DNA from: Pseudoxanthomonas sp. SE1
GTDB lineage: Bacteria; Pseudomonadota; Gammaproteobacteria; Xanthomonadales; Xanthomonadaceae
Direction of reading: 5' to 3'
NCBI RefSeq assembly: GCF_029542205.1
Contig: NZ_CP113783.1
Coordinates: 2,533,001-2,597,000, forward strand
Length of the DNA stretch: 64,000 bases
Shown here: one piece after another, positions 34,805-44,042 of the stretch
Numbering within the stretch: position 1 is the stretch's first letter
Layout: each line of letters starts with the position of its first letter
Notes under the pieces: generated by a model
The model's input: the letters and a program-made list of their open reading frames with translations, nothing else
Database searches by the model: none
Told to the model about the DNA's origin: nothing
Position numbers and translations under genes: made by a program

Positions 34805-35047
34805 ATGAACTATGATCAAGCTTGCATCGAGGACGCGGTCCTTGCTCTCCTAGCCACTTTCAGCTTCGATGGTGGCCGGGCGTGGAAGGGCTTTGACTTT
34901 GACGTAATGGATCGCCTGCACGCACAAGGACTGATTAGTGACCCGAAAGGCAAGTCCAAGTCGGTCTATCTCTCGCCAGAAGGTCTTGAGCGAGGCCGCA
35001 AGAACGCGGGGCGTCTATTCGGAGGTGTGCATACAGGCGCCGCCTGA
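34805..35047 (+). CDS. Cassette 42: DUF6429 family protein
   Basis: 80 residues, ATG 34805 with GGAG at 34793-34796; a GTG at 34796 in the same frame is less likely. IEDAVLALLATFSFDGGRAWKGFDFDVMDRLHAQGLISDP and SPEGLERG match DUF6429, a small winged-helix-like family of unknown role. It is the last cassette; its TGA lies in the decayed R'' of attC42. Confidence 0.8.
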   Translation: MNYDQACIEDAVLALLATFSFDGGRAWKGFDFDVMDRLHAQGLISDPKGKSKSVYLSPEGLERGRKNAGRLFGGVHTGAA

Positions 35048-35095
35048 CGGTTCATTCAAGCCGACGCCGCTTCGTGGGTCGGCTTGATTCAGCAA
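35042..35095 (+). repeat. attC42: decayed terminal attC
   Basis: The R'' is GCCTGAC instead of GCCTAAC, the hairpin arm is mismatched (GACGCCGCTTCGTGGGTC), and no R' (GTTAG) follows GCTTGATTCAGCAA. This marks the fixed end of the array about 50 bp before the lolD stop. Confidence 0.85.
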
Positions 35096-35146
35096 CTGTC
35101 TTCCAACCAGCGCTCAGATGTAATGACCCAGCGGTTTCCGCAAAGG

Positions 35147-35872
35147 TCAGACCGCATCTTGCGCCAGTTCGCGCAGTTTGCCCTCATGCAGTTCGAGCAC
35201 ACGGTCCAGTCGGCGCGCCAGCCGGCGATCGTGGGTCACCAGCACCAGGCTTGTCTTCTGCGCACGATTGAGCTCAAGCATCAGATCGAACACCGTCGCA
35301 GCCGTCTTCTCGTCCAGGTTGCCGGTGGGCTCGTCGCCCAGCACGCAGGCAGGTTGATTCACCAGTGCGCGCGCCACCGCGGCACGCTGGCGCTCGCCGC
35401 CTGACAGTTCACCCGGCTTGTGCGCCAGACGATGGCCAAGCCCCACCGCGTCGAGCAGCGACCTGGCCTTGCTGCCCGCATCATCCGTGGCGGCACCGCC
35501 CAGCATCACCGGCATCATGACGTTCTCCAGCGCGGTGAATTCAGGCAACAGATGGTGGAACTGGTAGACGAAGCCAAGCGCCCTGTTGCGCAACTGGCCA
35601 CGCGCGGCATCCGACAATGAAGACATCTTCTGCCCGGCCACGTACACCTCGCCCGAGGTCGGCGTATCCAGTCCACCGAGCAGATGCAGCAACGTGCTCT
35701 TGCCGGCACCGGACGCCCCGACGATCGCCACGGTTTCGCCGGGCTGCACATTGAGCTCCAGCCCATCGAACACGGGCGTGCGCAGCTTGCCTTCCGCGTA
35801 GGTCTTGCCGAGCGCCTCGGCGTGGATGACGGCGGAACGGATGGCGTCGTTCATGCGATTCGGTTCACTCAT
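35147..35872 (-). CDS. lolD: Lipoprotein-releasing system ATP-binding protein
   Basis: ATPase of the LolCDE complex that extracts outer-membrane lipoproteins from the inner membrane for LolA. 241 residues; Walker [10 protein letters not shown] near 55, LolD-specific [18 protein letters not shown], signature [15 protein letters not shown] and Walker [14 protein letters not shown]. The ATG at 35872 overlaps the permease gene by 8 nt; ATG 35854 is possible. It is now the last gene before the integron's terminal end. Confidence 0.96.
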   Translation of the reverse strand: MSEPNRMNDAIRSAVIHAEALGKTYAEGKLRTPVFDGLELNVQPGETVAIVGASGAGKSTLLHLLGGLDTPTSGEVYVAGQKMSSLSDAARGQLRNRALGFVYQFHHLLPEFTALENVMMPVMLGGAATDDAGSKARSLLDAVGLGHRLAHKPGELSGGERQRAAVARALVNQPACVLGDEPTGNLDEKTAATVFDLMLELNRAQKTSLVLVTHDRRLARRLDRVLELHEGKLRELAQDAV

Positions 35873-37112
35873 AGCGAAGCGCCTCCGCCGGCTGCGTGCG
35901 GGCGGCGCGCCATGCGGGATACAGCGTGGCCAGGAAGCTCATGGTGAGCGCGACGGCGGCGATCAGCACCACCTCGCCCGCGTCGAGTTCATACGGAAGC
36001 CCAGTGATGTAGTACACATCCGGTGGAAGCAACGTCACCTTGAACACCGCTTCGATGGCGGCAAGGATGTATTCCAGATTGATCGTCAGCAGGATGCCGC
36101 CGACCACGCCCAGTACCGTGCCCATCACGCCGATCAGGACACCCTGCACCATGAACACCTGCATGACGCCGCGCGGCGTGAGGCCGAGCGTGCGCAGGAT
36201 GGCGATGTCGGCCTGCTTGTCGGTCACCAGCATGACCTGCGAGTTCACCAGCGAGAACGCGCCCATCAGGATGATGAAGGACAGCAGGATGCCCATCACC
36301 GTCTTTTCCATCTTCAGCGAGTGGTAGAGATTGGCGTTCTCGCTGGTCCAGTCGCTGATCCGGTACGGTCCCTGCAGACGCAACGCCAGATCGCGCGCGA
36401 CCTCCCAGGACTGGTACATGTCGTGCAGCTTCATGCGTACGCCGGTGACGCCCTCGCCCATCCGCAACACGCGCTGCAGATCGCTCATATGGACCAGCGC
36501 CAGGTTGCGGTCGACGTCGTTGTGGCCCACGGAGAATATGCCGGAAACAGTGAATCGCTTGATCTTGGGCATCGCCCCCATCGGGGTGCCCTGGAAATCG
36601 CCCGCAGTGACCACCACGCTGTCGCCGACGCCGACACGCAACCAGGCCGCCAGTTCCTGTCCGAGCAGGATGTGGAATTCGCCGGGCTTCAGCGAATCCA
36701 GCGAGCCCGCCTTCATCTTGTCGCCGATGACGGAGACCTTGGGCTCCTCACCCGGCAGGATGCCGGTGACCAGCGCGCCCTGCGGATCGGCATTCCCGGT
36801 CAGCATGGCCTGCACATGGATGAAGGGCGCGGCACCGGCCACGCGCGGATCGTCCATGGCGACCTTGGTCGCGTGCGGCCAGTCCTGCATCGCCTCGCCC
36901 GCGCCCATCACGGTGGCATGCGCGGTGGCCTGCAACAGGCGGTCGCGGATCTCGCGCTGGAATCCGCTCATCACCGACAGCGTGGTGATCAGGATCATCA
37001 CGCCCAGCGCGATCCCCAGGACCGAAGCGAGCGAAATGAAGGAGATGAAACCGTTGCGGCGCTTGGCGCGGAGATAGCGCAGGCCGATGGCGACAGGAAT
37101 GGGTTTGAACAT
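35865..37112 (-). CDS. lolC: Lipoprotein-releasing ABC transporter permease (LolC/LolF type)
   Basis: 415 residues from ATG 37112 ([19 protein letters not shown]), the usual family start; the longer frame overlaps ygfX. One N-terminal helix (~20-45), a large MacB-like periplasmic domain and three C-terminal helices. Only one permease gene accompanies lolD, so the transporter is probably a homodimer of the LolF kind. It starts 4 bp after the ygfX stop. Confidence 0.93.
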   Translation of the reverse strand: MFKPIPVAIGLRYLRAKRRNGFISFISLASVLGIALGVMILITTLSVMSGFQREIRDRLLQATAHATVMGAGEAMQDWPHATKVAMDDPRVAGAAPFIHVQAMLTGNADPQGALVTGILPGEEPKVSVIGDKMKAGSLDSLKPGEFHILLGQELAAWLRVGVGDSVVVTAGDFQGTPMGAMPKIKRFTVSGIFSVGHNDVDRNLALVHMSDLQRVLRMGEGVTGVRMKLHDMYQSWEVARDLALRLQGPYRISDWTSENANLYHSLKMEKTVMGILLSFIILMGAFSLVNSQVMLVTDKQADIAILRTLGLTPRGVMQVFMVQGVLIGVMGTVLGVVGGILLTINLEYILAAIEAVFKVTLLPPDVYYITGLPYELDAGEVVLIAAVALTMSFLATLYPAWRAARTQPAEALRYE

Positions 37113-37116
37113 CGGC

Positions 37117-37587
37117 CTATGGTGCCCGATCCCTCCGGTGCCGCCCAGCGTCCCCGTCGCCCGCAGCAAGCCGGAGTTCACGCCGCTGCGGGGCGGGCAG
37201 CGTGTCCGGCCACCAGGCTGCATGCCGCCAGCGCCCGCCTGCGCACGCTCGCCAGCGCAGGAACGCCAGCGGACCCCGCCACTGCAGATGCGCATCGAGC
37301 ATCGGCCGGCCGTCGACGGTGGGTGGGCGGCCATTGCCGGGGAACCAGAACCGGAGACGCTCCAATCTCCCCTCCCGGCGCGCACGCCACGCGCCGTAGC
37401 CGAGCGAAGCGACGGCGAGAGGCCAAGCGAACAGGCCAGGCATCTCGCTGGCCAGCACCGACATCGCGCCCAACAGCCCCAGCAGGATCAGGACCGCCTG
37501 CAGCAGGCGCGATGGCCGCCACTCAAGCCGGCAGTTGACGGATCCGTTCGACCAGCGCGGCGAGTTCGGCATCGGGACACTGCTCAT
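37117..37587 (-). CDS. YgfX/CptA-like membrane protein
   Basis: Up to 156 residues. The part with family character begins [19 protein letters not shown], has two membrane helices (~30-65) and ends [18 protein letters not shown], all as in YgfX, which partners SdhE/YgfY in E. coli. The start is unclear: ATG 37587 or 37572 would overlap sdhE by 50-65 nt, and the natural N-terminus coincides with the sdhE stop where no ATG, GTG or TTG is in frame. Confidence 0.6.
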   Translation of the reverse strand: MSSVPMPNSPRWSNGSVNCRLEWRPSRLLQAVLILLGLLGAMSVLASEMPGLFAWPLAVASLGYGAWRARREGRLERLRFWFPGNGRPPTVDGRPMLDAHLQWRGPLAFLRWRACAGGRWRHAAWWPDTLPAPQRRELRLAAGDGDAGRHRRDRAP

Positions 37588-37771
37588 AGCCCATGAACCA
37601 GCGCCAGAGCTTATCGTCCTCGCAATCGAGCAGGCGTAGGAAAACCACCCGCTGCGGCTCGGATTCGGTCGCCCAGCAGCGCGCCAGATAGCGGTCGAAC
37701 AGCTGGTCCAGTTCGCGCATGCCGCGGCGGCAACGCCAGCGGATACGCTTCAGCTCGGGATCGTCGGTCAT
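37523..37771 (-). CDS. sdhE: FAD assembly factor SdhE
   Basis: 82 residues from ATG 37771, overlapping the MAPEG gene as ATGA. SdhE assists covalent flavinylation of SdhA; the signature RRGMRELD at 14-21 and the YEQCPD segment near the end are present. It lies in the same run as the sdh structural genes. Confidence 0.92.
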   Translation of the reverse strand: MTDDPELKRIRWRCRRGMRELDQLFDRYLARCWATESEPQRVVFLRLLDCEDDKLWRWFMGYEQCPDAELAALVERIRQLPA

Positions 37772-38199
37772 GCGGCGACCAGGACCAGGGCCAGCCGCGC
37801 CCAGAGCGCGAACAGCACCAGCGTCGCCAGCGCATAGGCCACGAAGCGCGTCATGACATGGTTGAACGTGCAGTGGACCACGCTGTGCACGGCACGCAAG
37901 CCGACGAAGGACCACGCCAGCACGAGCGACGCGGTATCCGTCACGCCGAGCTGTGCGGCCAGCAGCACGCCGGCGTAGAACAGCACCGGCAACTCGAACA
38001 GGTTGCGGAAGTTGTCCGACGCACGCGTATCGACCAGCAGGCGCGCCGAATCGGCAGCACTGGCCAGATCCTGCGCATCGATGCGCTTGCGCGCCATCTC
38101 GCCGAGGCGCAGCTGGTACAGCCTGACCCACACCAGGCAGGTCAGGCCGGCCATCGCCACCGCAGGCCAGAGGATCGCCGTGGCAGGTGCGGCGCCCAT
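37768..38199 (-). CDS. MAPEG family membrane protein
   Basis: 143 residues with four hydrophobic helices. [29 protein letters not shown] sequence (about residues 50-80) and [18 protein letters not shown] match the MAPEG (membrane-associated eicosanoid/glutathione metabolism) fold. The bacterial role is unknown. Between sdhB (4 bp upstream) and sdhE (4-nt overlap). Confidence 0.85.
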   Translation of the reverse strand: MGAAPATAILWPAVAMAGLTCLVWVRLYQLRLGEMARKRIDAQDLASAADSARLLVDTRASDNFRNLFELPVLFYAGVLLAAQLGVTDTASLVLAWSFVGLRAVHSVVHCTFNHVMTRFVAYALATLVLFALWARLALVLVAA

Positions 38200-38203
38200 G
38201 CGA

Positions 38204-38986
38204 TCAGGCGCGACGCGCCATCATCAGCTTCTTGATCTCGGCGATCGCCAGCGCCGGGTTCAAGCCCTTCGGACAGGTCCGCGCGCAGTTCATGATCGTG
38301 TGGCAGCGATAGAGCTTGAACGGATCTTCCAGATCGTCCAGGCGCGCACCGGTGTCCTCATCGCGCGAGTCGATGATCCAGCGGTAGGCCTGCAACAGGA
38401 TCGCCGGGCCGAGGTAACGCTCGCCGTTCCACCAGTAGCTCGGGCAGCTGGTCGAGCAGCAGGCGCACAGGATGCACTCGTACAGGCCGTCGAGCTTCTT
38501 GCGGTCTTCCGGCGACTGCAGGCGCTCGCGATCCGGCGGGGCCGGCGTCTGCGTGCGGATCCAGGGCTTGATCGAGGCGTACTGCGCGTAGAAATGGGTC
38601 AGGTCGGGAACCAGGTCCTTCACCACGTCCATGTGCGGCAGCGGATAGATCGGCACTTCCGCCTTGGTGCAGTCGCCAATCGCCTTGGTGCACGCCAGCG
38701 TGTTGGTGCCGTCGATGTTCATCGCGCACGAACCGCAGATGCCCTCGCGGCAGGAGCGGCGGAACGTCAGTGTGGGATCGATCTCGTTCTTGATCTTGAT
38801 CAGCGCGTCCAGGACCATCGGGCCGCACTTGTCGAGATCGATCTCGTAGGTATCGGTGCGCGGGTTGGCGCCGTCGTCCGGGTTCCAGCGGTACACCTTG
38901 AAGGTACGCACGTGCTTGGCGCCCTTCGCGGGGAAGTGCTTGCCCTTGGTGACGCGCGAGTTCTTCGGGAGGGAAAATTCAGCCAT
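38204..38986 (-). CDS. sdhB: Succinate dehydrogenase iron-sulfur subunit
   Basis: 260 residues. The N-terminal ferredoxin domain holds CREGICGSC plus a later Cys for [2Fe-2S], and the C-terminal domain holds CILCACC for [4Fe-4S] and [14 protein letters not shown] for [3Fe-4S]. It passes electrons from SdhA to ubiquinone at SdhCD. Confidence 0.97.
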   Translation of the reverse strand: MAEFSLPKNSRVTKGKHFPAKGAKHVRTFKVYRWNPDDGANPRTDTYEIDLDKCGPMVLDALIKIKNEIDPTLTFRRSCREGICGSCAMNIDGTNTLACTKAIGDCTKAEVPIYPLPHMDVVKDLVPDLTHFYAQYASIKPWIRTQTPAPPDRERLQSPEDRKKLDGLYECILCACCSTSCPSYWWNGERYLGPAILLQAYRWIIDSRDEDTGARLDDLEDPFKLYRCHTIMNCARTCPKGLNPALAIAEIKKLMMARRA

Positions 38987-39003
38987 GTGTCAGGTCTCCC
39001 GGC

Positions 39004-40794
39004 TCAGTAAACGCGCGGCTTGGGCGGCACCACATCCACGTCCTTGCTGAGCGTGTACATGTGCACGGGGCGGGAATCGAAGCTGCACGTGCCGTCGTCG
39101 GCGACGTTGACCAGCGTGTGCTTCTGCCAGTTGACGTCGTCGCGCTCCGGGAAGTCCTCGTGCGCGTGCGCGCCGCGGCTCTCGTGGCGCTGTTCGGCCG
39201 AATTGATCGTGGCGACGGCGTTGAGCAGCAGGTTGTGCAGCTCGTAGGTCTCGATCAGGTCCGAGTTCCAGACCAGCGAGCGGTCGCTGACCTTGACGTC
39301 CTGGAAGCTGGAGAAGATGTCGGCCATCTTGTCGCAGCCTTCCTTCAGCGTCTTGCTGGTGCGGAAGACCGCGGCATCGGCCTGCATCGTGCGCTGCATG
39401 TTGTCGCGGATCACCGACGTCGGCGTGTCGCCATTGGCATTGCGCAGCTTGTCCAGGTGCGCCAGCGCCTTGTCGCAGGCGTCGCCGGCCAGCGGCTTGT
39501 GCGACGAACCGCTCTTGATGGTCTCGGCGCAGCGGTTGGCGACCGCGCGGCCGAACACCACCAGGTCCAGCAGCGAATTCGAGCCCAGGCGGTTGGCGCC
39601 ATGCACCGACACGCAGGCCGCTTCACCGATGGCATACAGACCCGGCACCACGGCATCCGGGTTGTCGCCGACCTTGCGCACCACTTCGCCGTGGTAGTTG
39701 GTCGGGATGCCGCCCATGTTGTAGTGCACGGTGGGGATGACCGGGATCGGCTGCCTGGTCACGTCCACGCCGGCGAAGATGTGGGCGCTTTCGGCGATGC
39801 CGGGCAGCTTCTCGTTGATGACTTCCGGGCCCAGATGGGTCAGGTCGAGCAGGATGTGGTCCTTGTGTTCGCCCACGCCGCGGCCTTCGCGGATCTCGAT
39901 GGTCATCGAGCGGCTGACCACGTCGCGCGAGGCCAGGTCCTTGTAGTGCGGCGCATAGCGCTCCATGAAGCGCTCACCGTTGCTGTTGCGCAGGATGCCG
40001 CCTTCGCCGCGCACGCCCTCGGTGATCAGGCAGCCCGCACCGTAGATGCCGGTGGGATGGAACTGCACGAACTCCATGTCCTGCATCGGCAGGCCGGCAC
40101 GCATCACCATGCCACCGCCGTCGCCGGTGCAGGTGTGCGCCGACGTGGCCGAGAAGTAGGCGCGGCCGTAGCCGCCGGTCGCCAGCACCACGCCATGCGA
40201 ACGGAACAGGTGCAGCGTGCCGGTGGCCATGTCCAGGGCCAGCACGCCTCGGCAGGCGCCTTCTTCGTCGAAGATCAGGTCCAGCGCGAAGTACTCGACC
40301 ATGAAGCGCGCGTCGTGCGCCAGCGACTGCTGGTACAGCGTATGCAGCATGGCGTGGCCGGTGCGGTCGGCGGCGGCGCAGGTGCGCTGCGCCGGCGGGC
40401 CTTCGCCGAACTTGGTGGTCATGCCGCCGAACGGACGCTGGTAGATCTTGCCATCCTCGGTGCGGGAGAACGGCACGCCGTAGTGCTCCAGCTCGATGAT
40501 GGCCGGGATGGCCTCGCGGCACATGTACTCGATGGCGTCCTGGTCGCCCAGCCAGTCCGAGCCCTTGATGGTGTCGTAGAAGTGGTAGCGCCAGTCGTCC
40601 TCGCCCATGTTGCCCAGCGCGGCGGAAATGCCGCCCTGCGCCGCCACGGTGTGCGAGCGCGTCGGGAAGACCTTGGTCAGGCAGACGGTCTGCAGGCCCT
40701 TGGCGGCCAGGCCGAAGGTCGCGCGCAGGCCGGCGCCGCCGGCGCCCACCACGACCATGTCGTACTTGTGTTCGGTGATCTTGTAAGCGGACAT
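39004..40794 (-). CDS. sdhA: Succinate dehydrogenase flavoprotein subunit
   Basis: 596 residues from ATG 40794 ([22 protein letters not shown]). FAD is attached covalently through His48 in [11 protein letters not shown]; GxGxxG-type dinucleotide site at 16-21 and the active-site region [15 protein letters not shown] are present. Oxidises succinate to fumarate, linking to the class I fumarase encoded at 58688-60205. Confidence 0.97.
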   Translation of the reverse strand: MSAYKITEHKYDMVVVGAGGAGLRATFGLAAKGLQTVCLTKVFPTRSHTVAAQGGISAALGNMGEDDWRYHFYDTIKGSDWLGDQDAIEYMCREAIPAIIELEHYGVPFSRTEDGKIYQRPFGGMTTKFGEGPPAQRTCAAADRTGHAMLHTLYQQSLAHDARFMVEYFALDLIFDEEGACRGVLALDMATGTLHLFRSHGVVLATGGYGRAYFSATSAHTCTGDGGGMVMRAGLPMQDMEFVQFHPTGIYGAGCLITEGVRGEGGILRNSNGERFMERYAPHYKDLASRDVVSRSMTIEIREGRGVGEHKDHILLDLTHLGPEVINEKLPGIAESAHIFAGVDVTRQPIPVIPTVHYNMGGIPTNYHGEVVRKVGDNPDAVVPGLYAIGEAACVSVHGANRLGSNSLLDLVVFGRAVANRCAETIKSGSSHKPLAGDACDKALAHLDKLRNANGDTPTSVIRDNMQRTMQADAAVFRTSKTLKEGCDKMADIFSSFQDVKVSDRSLVWNSDLIETYELHNLLLNAVATINSAEQRHESRGAHAHEDFPERDDVNWQKHTLVNVADDGTCSFDSRPVHMYTLSKDVDVVPPKPRVY

Positions 40795-40799
40795 GTGGC

Positions 40800-41183
40800 T
40801 CAGTTCCCCAGCGCGATGCGGGCCACGGCGAAGACGCTCACGATGGCGCCCAGCACGGCGATGAATTTGACGGTGGTCTGCACCGCGAGGGCGAGCAGCG
40901 AGTTGTGCACGTAGTCTTCCAGCACGACCTGCAGGCCGAGTTGGGCGTGCCAGAACATGGCGACCAGGAAGCCGACCAGCAGCATCGCATTCCACGGCTT
41001 GGCGATGGCGGCCGTGGCGGCGACGTAGTCGGCGCCGGACAGGCTCAGCACGAACACCAGGAACCAGATCGTCAGCGCGACCAGCGCGGTGGCGGTCAGG
41101 CGCTGGTGGACGAAATGTTCGGTACCGGTCTTCGCCGAGCCGAGGCCGCGCGCGTTCTTGATGGGGGTACGGAAATCGCTCAT
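40800..41183 (-). CDS. sdhD: Succinate dehydrogenase membrane anchor subunit D
   Basis: 127 residues, ATG 41183, overlapping the sdhC stop as ATGA. Three helices; [17 protein letters not shown] contains the heme b/quinone-site histidine and the conserved Asp-Tyr pair. Confidence 0.93.
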   Translation of the reverse strand: MSDFRTPIKNARGLGSAKTGTEHFVHQRLTATALVALTIWFLVFVLSLSGADYVAATAAIAKPWNAMLLVGFLVAMFWHAQLGLQVVLEDYVHNSLLALAVQTTVKFIAVLGAIVSVFAVARIALGN

Positions 41184-41572
41184 GCGCCACCTCCCAGCAG
41201 CACGTAGCCCCACACCAGGCCGGTGATGACCAGGCTGGCGATCACCGACAGCCAGCTGCTGCGCACGAACGTGGCGATGCGGTAGCCGATGGCGAAGTCC
41301 TGCACGATGTGGCGGATGCCGTTGCACAGGTGGTAGGCGAAGGCCCAGGTCCAGCCGAACAGGAACACCTGGCCGTACCAGGCGCCCGCATGTCCGGTGA
41401 AGCAGTTCCAGGCATCCGGGCCGATCATCAGCGCGACGAGGCCCGCCGTGATCAGCAAGGCGCCTGCGGCGAGGACGATGCCGGTGGCACGATGCAGGAT
41501 GGAGGTCACCATCTGGATCTGCCAACGGTAGACCTGCAGATGGGGGGAAAGCGGACGTTGTGGAGTCGCCAT
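41180..41572 (-). CDS. sdhC: Succinate dehydrogenase cytochrome b556 subunit C
   Basis: 130 residues, ATG 41572. [26 protein letters not shown] is the SdhC signature; the heme-ligand His lies in [16 protein letters not shown]. Three membrane helices. 59 bp separate it from the upstream SDHAF4 gene. Confidence 0.94.
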   Translation of the reverse strand: MATPQRPLSPHLQVYRWQIQMVTSILHRATGIVLAAGALLITAGLVALMIGPDAWNCFTGHAGAWYGQVFLFGWTWAFAYHLCNGIRHIVQDFAIGYRIATFVRSSWLSVIASLVITGLVWGYVLLGGGA

Positions 41573-41631
41573 TCGTTGCGCTCGTTGTCTCGGCTGGGCG
41601 GTCAGGACCGCGTTGGCTTTACGTGCACTGC

Positions 41632-41817
41632 TCAGAAATCGATGCAGCGTCCGTTCTTTTCCCAATCCCCGTAACGCGTGGGCTCGGGCCCGTCGCGGCC
41701 ACCGATCTCCTTCTGCACGGCCGTGCCTGCTGCCCCTTCGCCGGGTGTCGGCGTTGAGGTATCGGACGGCTGTGTTCCGGGATCGGGGTCGGGAGTCGGG
41801 GGAGTTTGACCTATCAT
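41632..41817 (-). CDS. SDHAF4/DUF1674 succinate dehydrogenase assembly protein
   Basis: 61 residues from ATG 41817 (a GTG at 41835 extends it by 6). A Pro/Thr-rich leader is followed by KEIGGRDGPEPTRYGDWEKNGRCIDF, the SDHAF4 hallmark. In mitochondria SDHAF4 binds flavinylated SdhA and guides it to SdhB. It sits directly upstream of sdhC, supporting the same job here. Confidence 0.88.
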   Translation of the reverse strand: MIGQTPPTPDPDPGTQPSDTSTPTPGEGAAGTAVQKEIGGRDGPEPTRYGDWEKNGRCIDF

Positions 41818-41829
41818 GGCGGTCTCGCA

Positions 41830-42720
41830 ATGCACAAAATTTTAATCCCCGCCCCCTTGGCTTACAACCTTTCCCCTACCACTACGCCGATTTTCAGCCT
41901 GCCCGACCATGCGCTGGTGACGCTGGAAGGCCCGGACGCCGTGGCTTTCGCCCACGCCCAGTTCGCCAACGATGTCGCCGCGCTGGCGCCGGGACATTGG
42001 CAATGGAATGCATGGTTGACGCCCAAAGGGCGCGTGATCGCGGTGTTCTCGTTGGCCAGACTGTCCGGAGATCGCCTGTGGCTGGTGCTGCCCGATCATC
42101 CCGCCGGCCCCTTCGCCGAGGCGCTGCGCCGGTTCGTGTTTAGACGAAAGTTGAAGATCGATGTCCCGGACGACATCGCGGTCAACGGCGCCTTCGCCGC
42201 GCCGATCCGTGCCCAGGGTGCAGTGCTGGACGAAGCCGAAGGCGCGATCGAACTCGATGCCGGTGGCGACGGCGGTCCACGCATGTGGCGCATCGGTCCT
42301 CCCGCCGCGGAGGATCCGGCGTTGCAGGCTGCCTGGCAGGTCGCCGACCTGCGCCATGGCCTGCCCCGCCTGCCCGACTCGCAGCGCGAGCAATGGACGC
42401 CGCAACAGCTCGCGCTCGATCGCCTGTCCGCGTACAGCGTCAAGAAGGGCTGCTATCCCGGCCAGGAAATCGTGGCGCGCACGCATTTCCTCGGCAAGGC
42501 CAAGCGCTCGCTGCAGTGCTTCAGTGCCGGCGGCACGGTCGCGGTGAGTACGCCCGTGCGCGAAGACGATCGCGATGTCGGCGAAGTCGCCTGCGTGTCG
42601 ACGGAGGGCGAAGGCAGCGTACTGCTGGCGGTGATGCCGCTGGAGCATGCAGGCACTGGCCTTGTCGCCGACGGCCATCCGCTCACCCGGCAACCGCTGC
42701 TGGACGGCCTGCGCCGCTGA
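41830..42720 (+). CDS. ygfZ: Folate-binding YgfZ-type Fe-S protein
   Basis: 296 residues if started at ATG 41830; an in-frame TTG at 41857 is also possible because relatives begin near FSLPDHALVTLEG. The family signature KKGCYPGQEIVARTHF with the conserved Cys is near residue 208. YgfZ uses tetrahydrofolate to maintain certain Fe-S enzymes, consistent with its place beside the sdh genes. Its start is only 12 bp from the divergent SDHAF4 start. Confidence 0.9.
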   Translation: MHKILIPAPLAYNLSPTTTPIFSLPDHALVTLEGPDAVAFAHAQFANDVAALAPGHWQWNAWLTPKGRVIAVFSLARLSGDRLWLVLPDHPAGPFAEALRRFVFRRKLKIDVPDDIAVNGAFAAPIRAQGAVLDEAEGAIELDAGGDGGPRMWRIGPPAAEDPALQAAWQVADLRHGLPRLPDSQREQWTPQQLALDRLSAYSVKKGCYPGQEIVARTHFLGKAKRSLQCFSAGGTVAVSTPVREDDRDVGEVACVSTEGEGSVLLAVMPLEHAGTGLVADGHPLTRQPLLDGLRR

Positions 42721-42806
42721 CGCCTTCTGCGCGCGGATTGATCCACGTCAATGACGCCTGCGCGCAGCCGCCTAGACTGCCTCGGAACCCGAGCGGAGGC
42801 ATGCGC

Positions 42807-44039
42807 ATGCATCATGACGTCATCATCATCGGCGCCGGCCCGGCCGGCCTGTGCCTGGCCAAGGCCCTGTGCGACCTCGATCTGAAGGTGGCACTGGTGG
42901 AACGCCAGCCACGCGCCGCCATCGCCGAACCCGCCTTCGATGGCCGCGAGATCGCCCTGACGCATGCATCGATGCGGCAGCTGCGCGATCTCGGCATCTG
43001 GCAGCACCTGCCGGAGGGTGCCTGCTCGTCACTGCGCGCGGCGCGCGTCATGGAAGGCAACTGCCTGCACGACATGCGCATCGATGCCGGCCTGGCCGAC
43101 AAGCAGGAACTGGGCGTGCTGGTGCCCAATCACTGCATCCGCGAGGCGGCCTGGAAGGCGGTCTGCGACCTGCCCGGCGTAGACGTGTTCGACAGCGCGC
43201 GGATCCATGCCGTCCGCACGACCGACGACCATGCCTGCGTCACGCTGGGGGACGGCCTGCGACTGGAAGCGCCGCTGCTGGTCGCCGCCGACAGCCGCTT
43301 CTCCGAAACGCGCCGCGCGATGGGGATCGGCGCGGACCAGTACGATTTCGGCAAGAGCATGCTGGTGTGCCGGATGCATCATGAGCAGCCGCACCGGGGC
43401 GTGGCCTGGGAATGGTTCGGTCACGGCCAGACACTGGCGATGCTGCCGCTGCAGGAACACCAGTCCTCCATCGTCGTCACCCTTCCCGACAGCGCGGCGA
43501 AGCGGCTGGCGGGACTGGACGTGGACACCTTCGCCCGCGAGATGGAACAGCGCTACGGGCATCGCCTCGGCCACATGCGGCTGGAGAGCAGCCGCCACGT
43601 GTACCCGCTGGTGGGCGTGTACGCGCGCCGCTTCATCGGCCGCCGCTTTGCACTGGTGGGCGATGCGGCAGTGGGCATGCACCCGGTGACGGCGCACGGC
43701 TTCAACCTGGGACTCGCCAGCGTGGAACGGTTGGCCGGCATGGCGCGCGAAGCGCTGCGTTGCGGCGGCGACCTCGGCTGCGCAGAAGGTCTGGCGCGCT
43801 ACGAGCGCCGTCACCGTCGTGGATCGCGGCCGCTGTACCTGGCCACGCGCGCGATCGTGGAGCTGTACACGAACGACCGCGCACCCGCCCGCATCGTGCG
43901 CGAAACCGTACTGCGTGCCGGCCGCCGGTTCACTCCGTTCCGGCGCGTGCTGGCGCGCACGCTGGCCGACGAACGACCGCTGGACCGGCACCCGCTGCAA
44001 CGCCTGCGCGATGGCTTCGCGCTGCTGCGTCCCGGCTGA
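42807..44039 (+). CDS. ubiM: FAD-dependent ubiquinone hydroxylase, UbiM type
   Basis: 410 residues from ATG 42807, 7 nt after GGAGG; ATG 42801 is too close to it. N-terminal GxGxxG FAD site (IIIGAGPAGLCLAKAL), FDGREIALTHASMRQL, and the second FAD motif ALVGDAAVGMHPVTAHGFNLGL place it in the UbiH/F/L/M group. The FDGREIALTH start favours UbiM, which hydroxylates ring carbons in ubiquinone synthesis. Exact regiospecificity cannot be told from sequence alone. Confidence 0.8.
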   Translation: MHHDVIIIGAGPAGLCLAKALCDLDLKVALVERQPRAAIAEPAFDGREIALTHASMRQLRDLGIWQHLPEGACSSLRAARVMEGNCLHDMRIDAGLADKQELGVLVPNHCIREAAWKAVCDLPGVDVFDSARIHAVRTTDDHACVTLGDGLRLEAPLLVAADSRFSETRRAMGIGADQYDFGKSMLVCRMHHEQPHRGVAWEWFGHGQTLAMLPLQEHQSSIVVTLPDSAAKRLAGLDVDTFAREMEQRYGHRLGHMRLESSRHVYPLVGVYARRFIGRRFALVGDAAVGMHPVTAHGFNLGLASVERLAGMAREALRCGGDLGCAEGLARYERRHRRGSRPLYLATRAIVELYTNDRAPARIVRETVLRAGRRFTPFRRVLARTLADERPLDRHPLQRLRDGFALLRPG

Positions 44040-44042
44040 GGC

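Larger units (their letters stand above)
16347..35095 (+). mobile_element. Chromosomal (sedentary) integron with 42 cassettes
   Basis: It contains intI (minus), attI, and 42 plus-strand cassettes separated by 41 complete attC sites and one decayed terminal attC. Most attC are 60 bp and nearly identical. The core of each is GCCTAAC, ATTCATTCAAGCCG, a short TTCG-capped hairpin, CGGCTTAATTC and GTTAGGC. Thirty-three cassettes carry an ORF on the plus strand; nine (numbers 6, 12, 20, 21, 22, 23, 30, 31, 35) look non-coding. Cassette bodies are visibly richer in A+T than the flanking core genes. The element lies exactly between lolD and comEC. I saw no transposase or insertion sequence in it. Confidence 0.96.

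Noticed and set aside
17947-35095. Regular ~60-bp repeats resembling a CRISPR array
   Set aside because: Spacing is 300-600 bp with ORFs between, the repeats carry R''/R' cores, and intI is adjacent; these are attC sites.
16347-35095. Possibility of a prophage, genomic island or IS element instead of an integron
   Set aside because: The only recombinase has the integron-specific insertion, and no transposase, phage gene or tRNA attachment repeat was seen.
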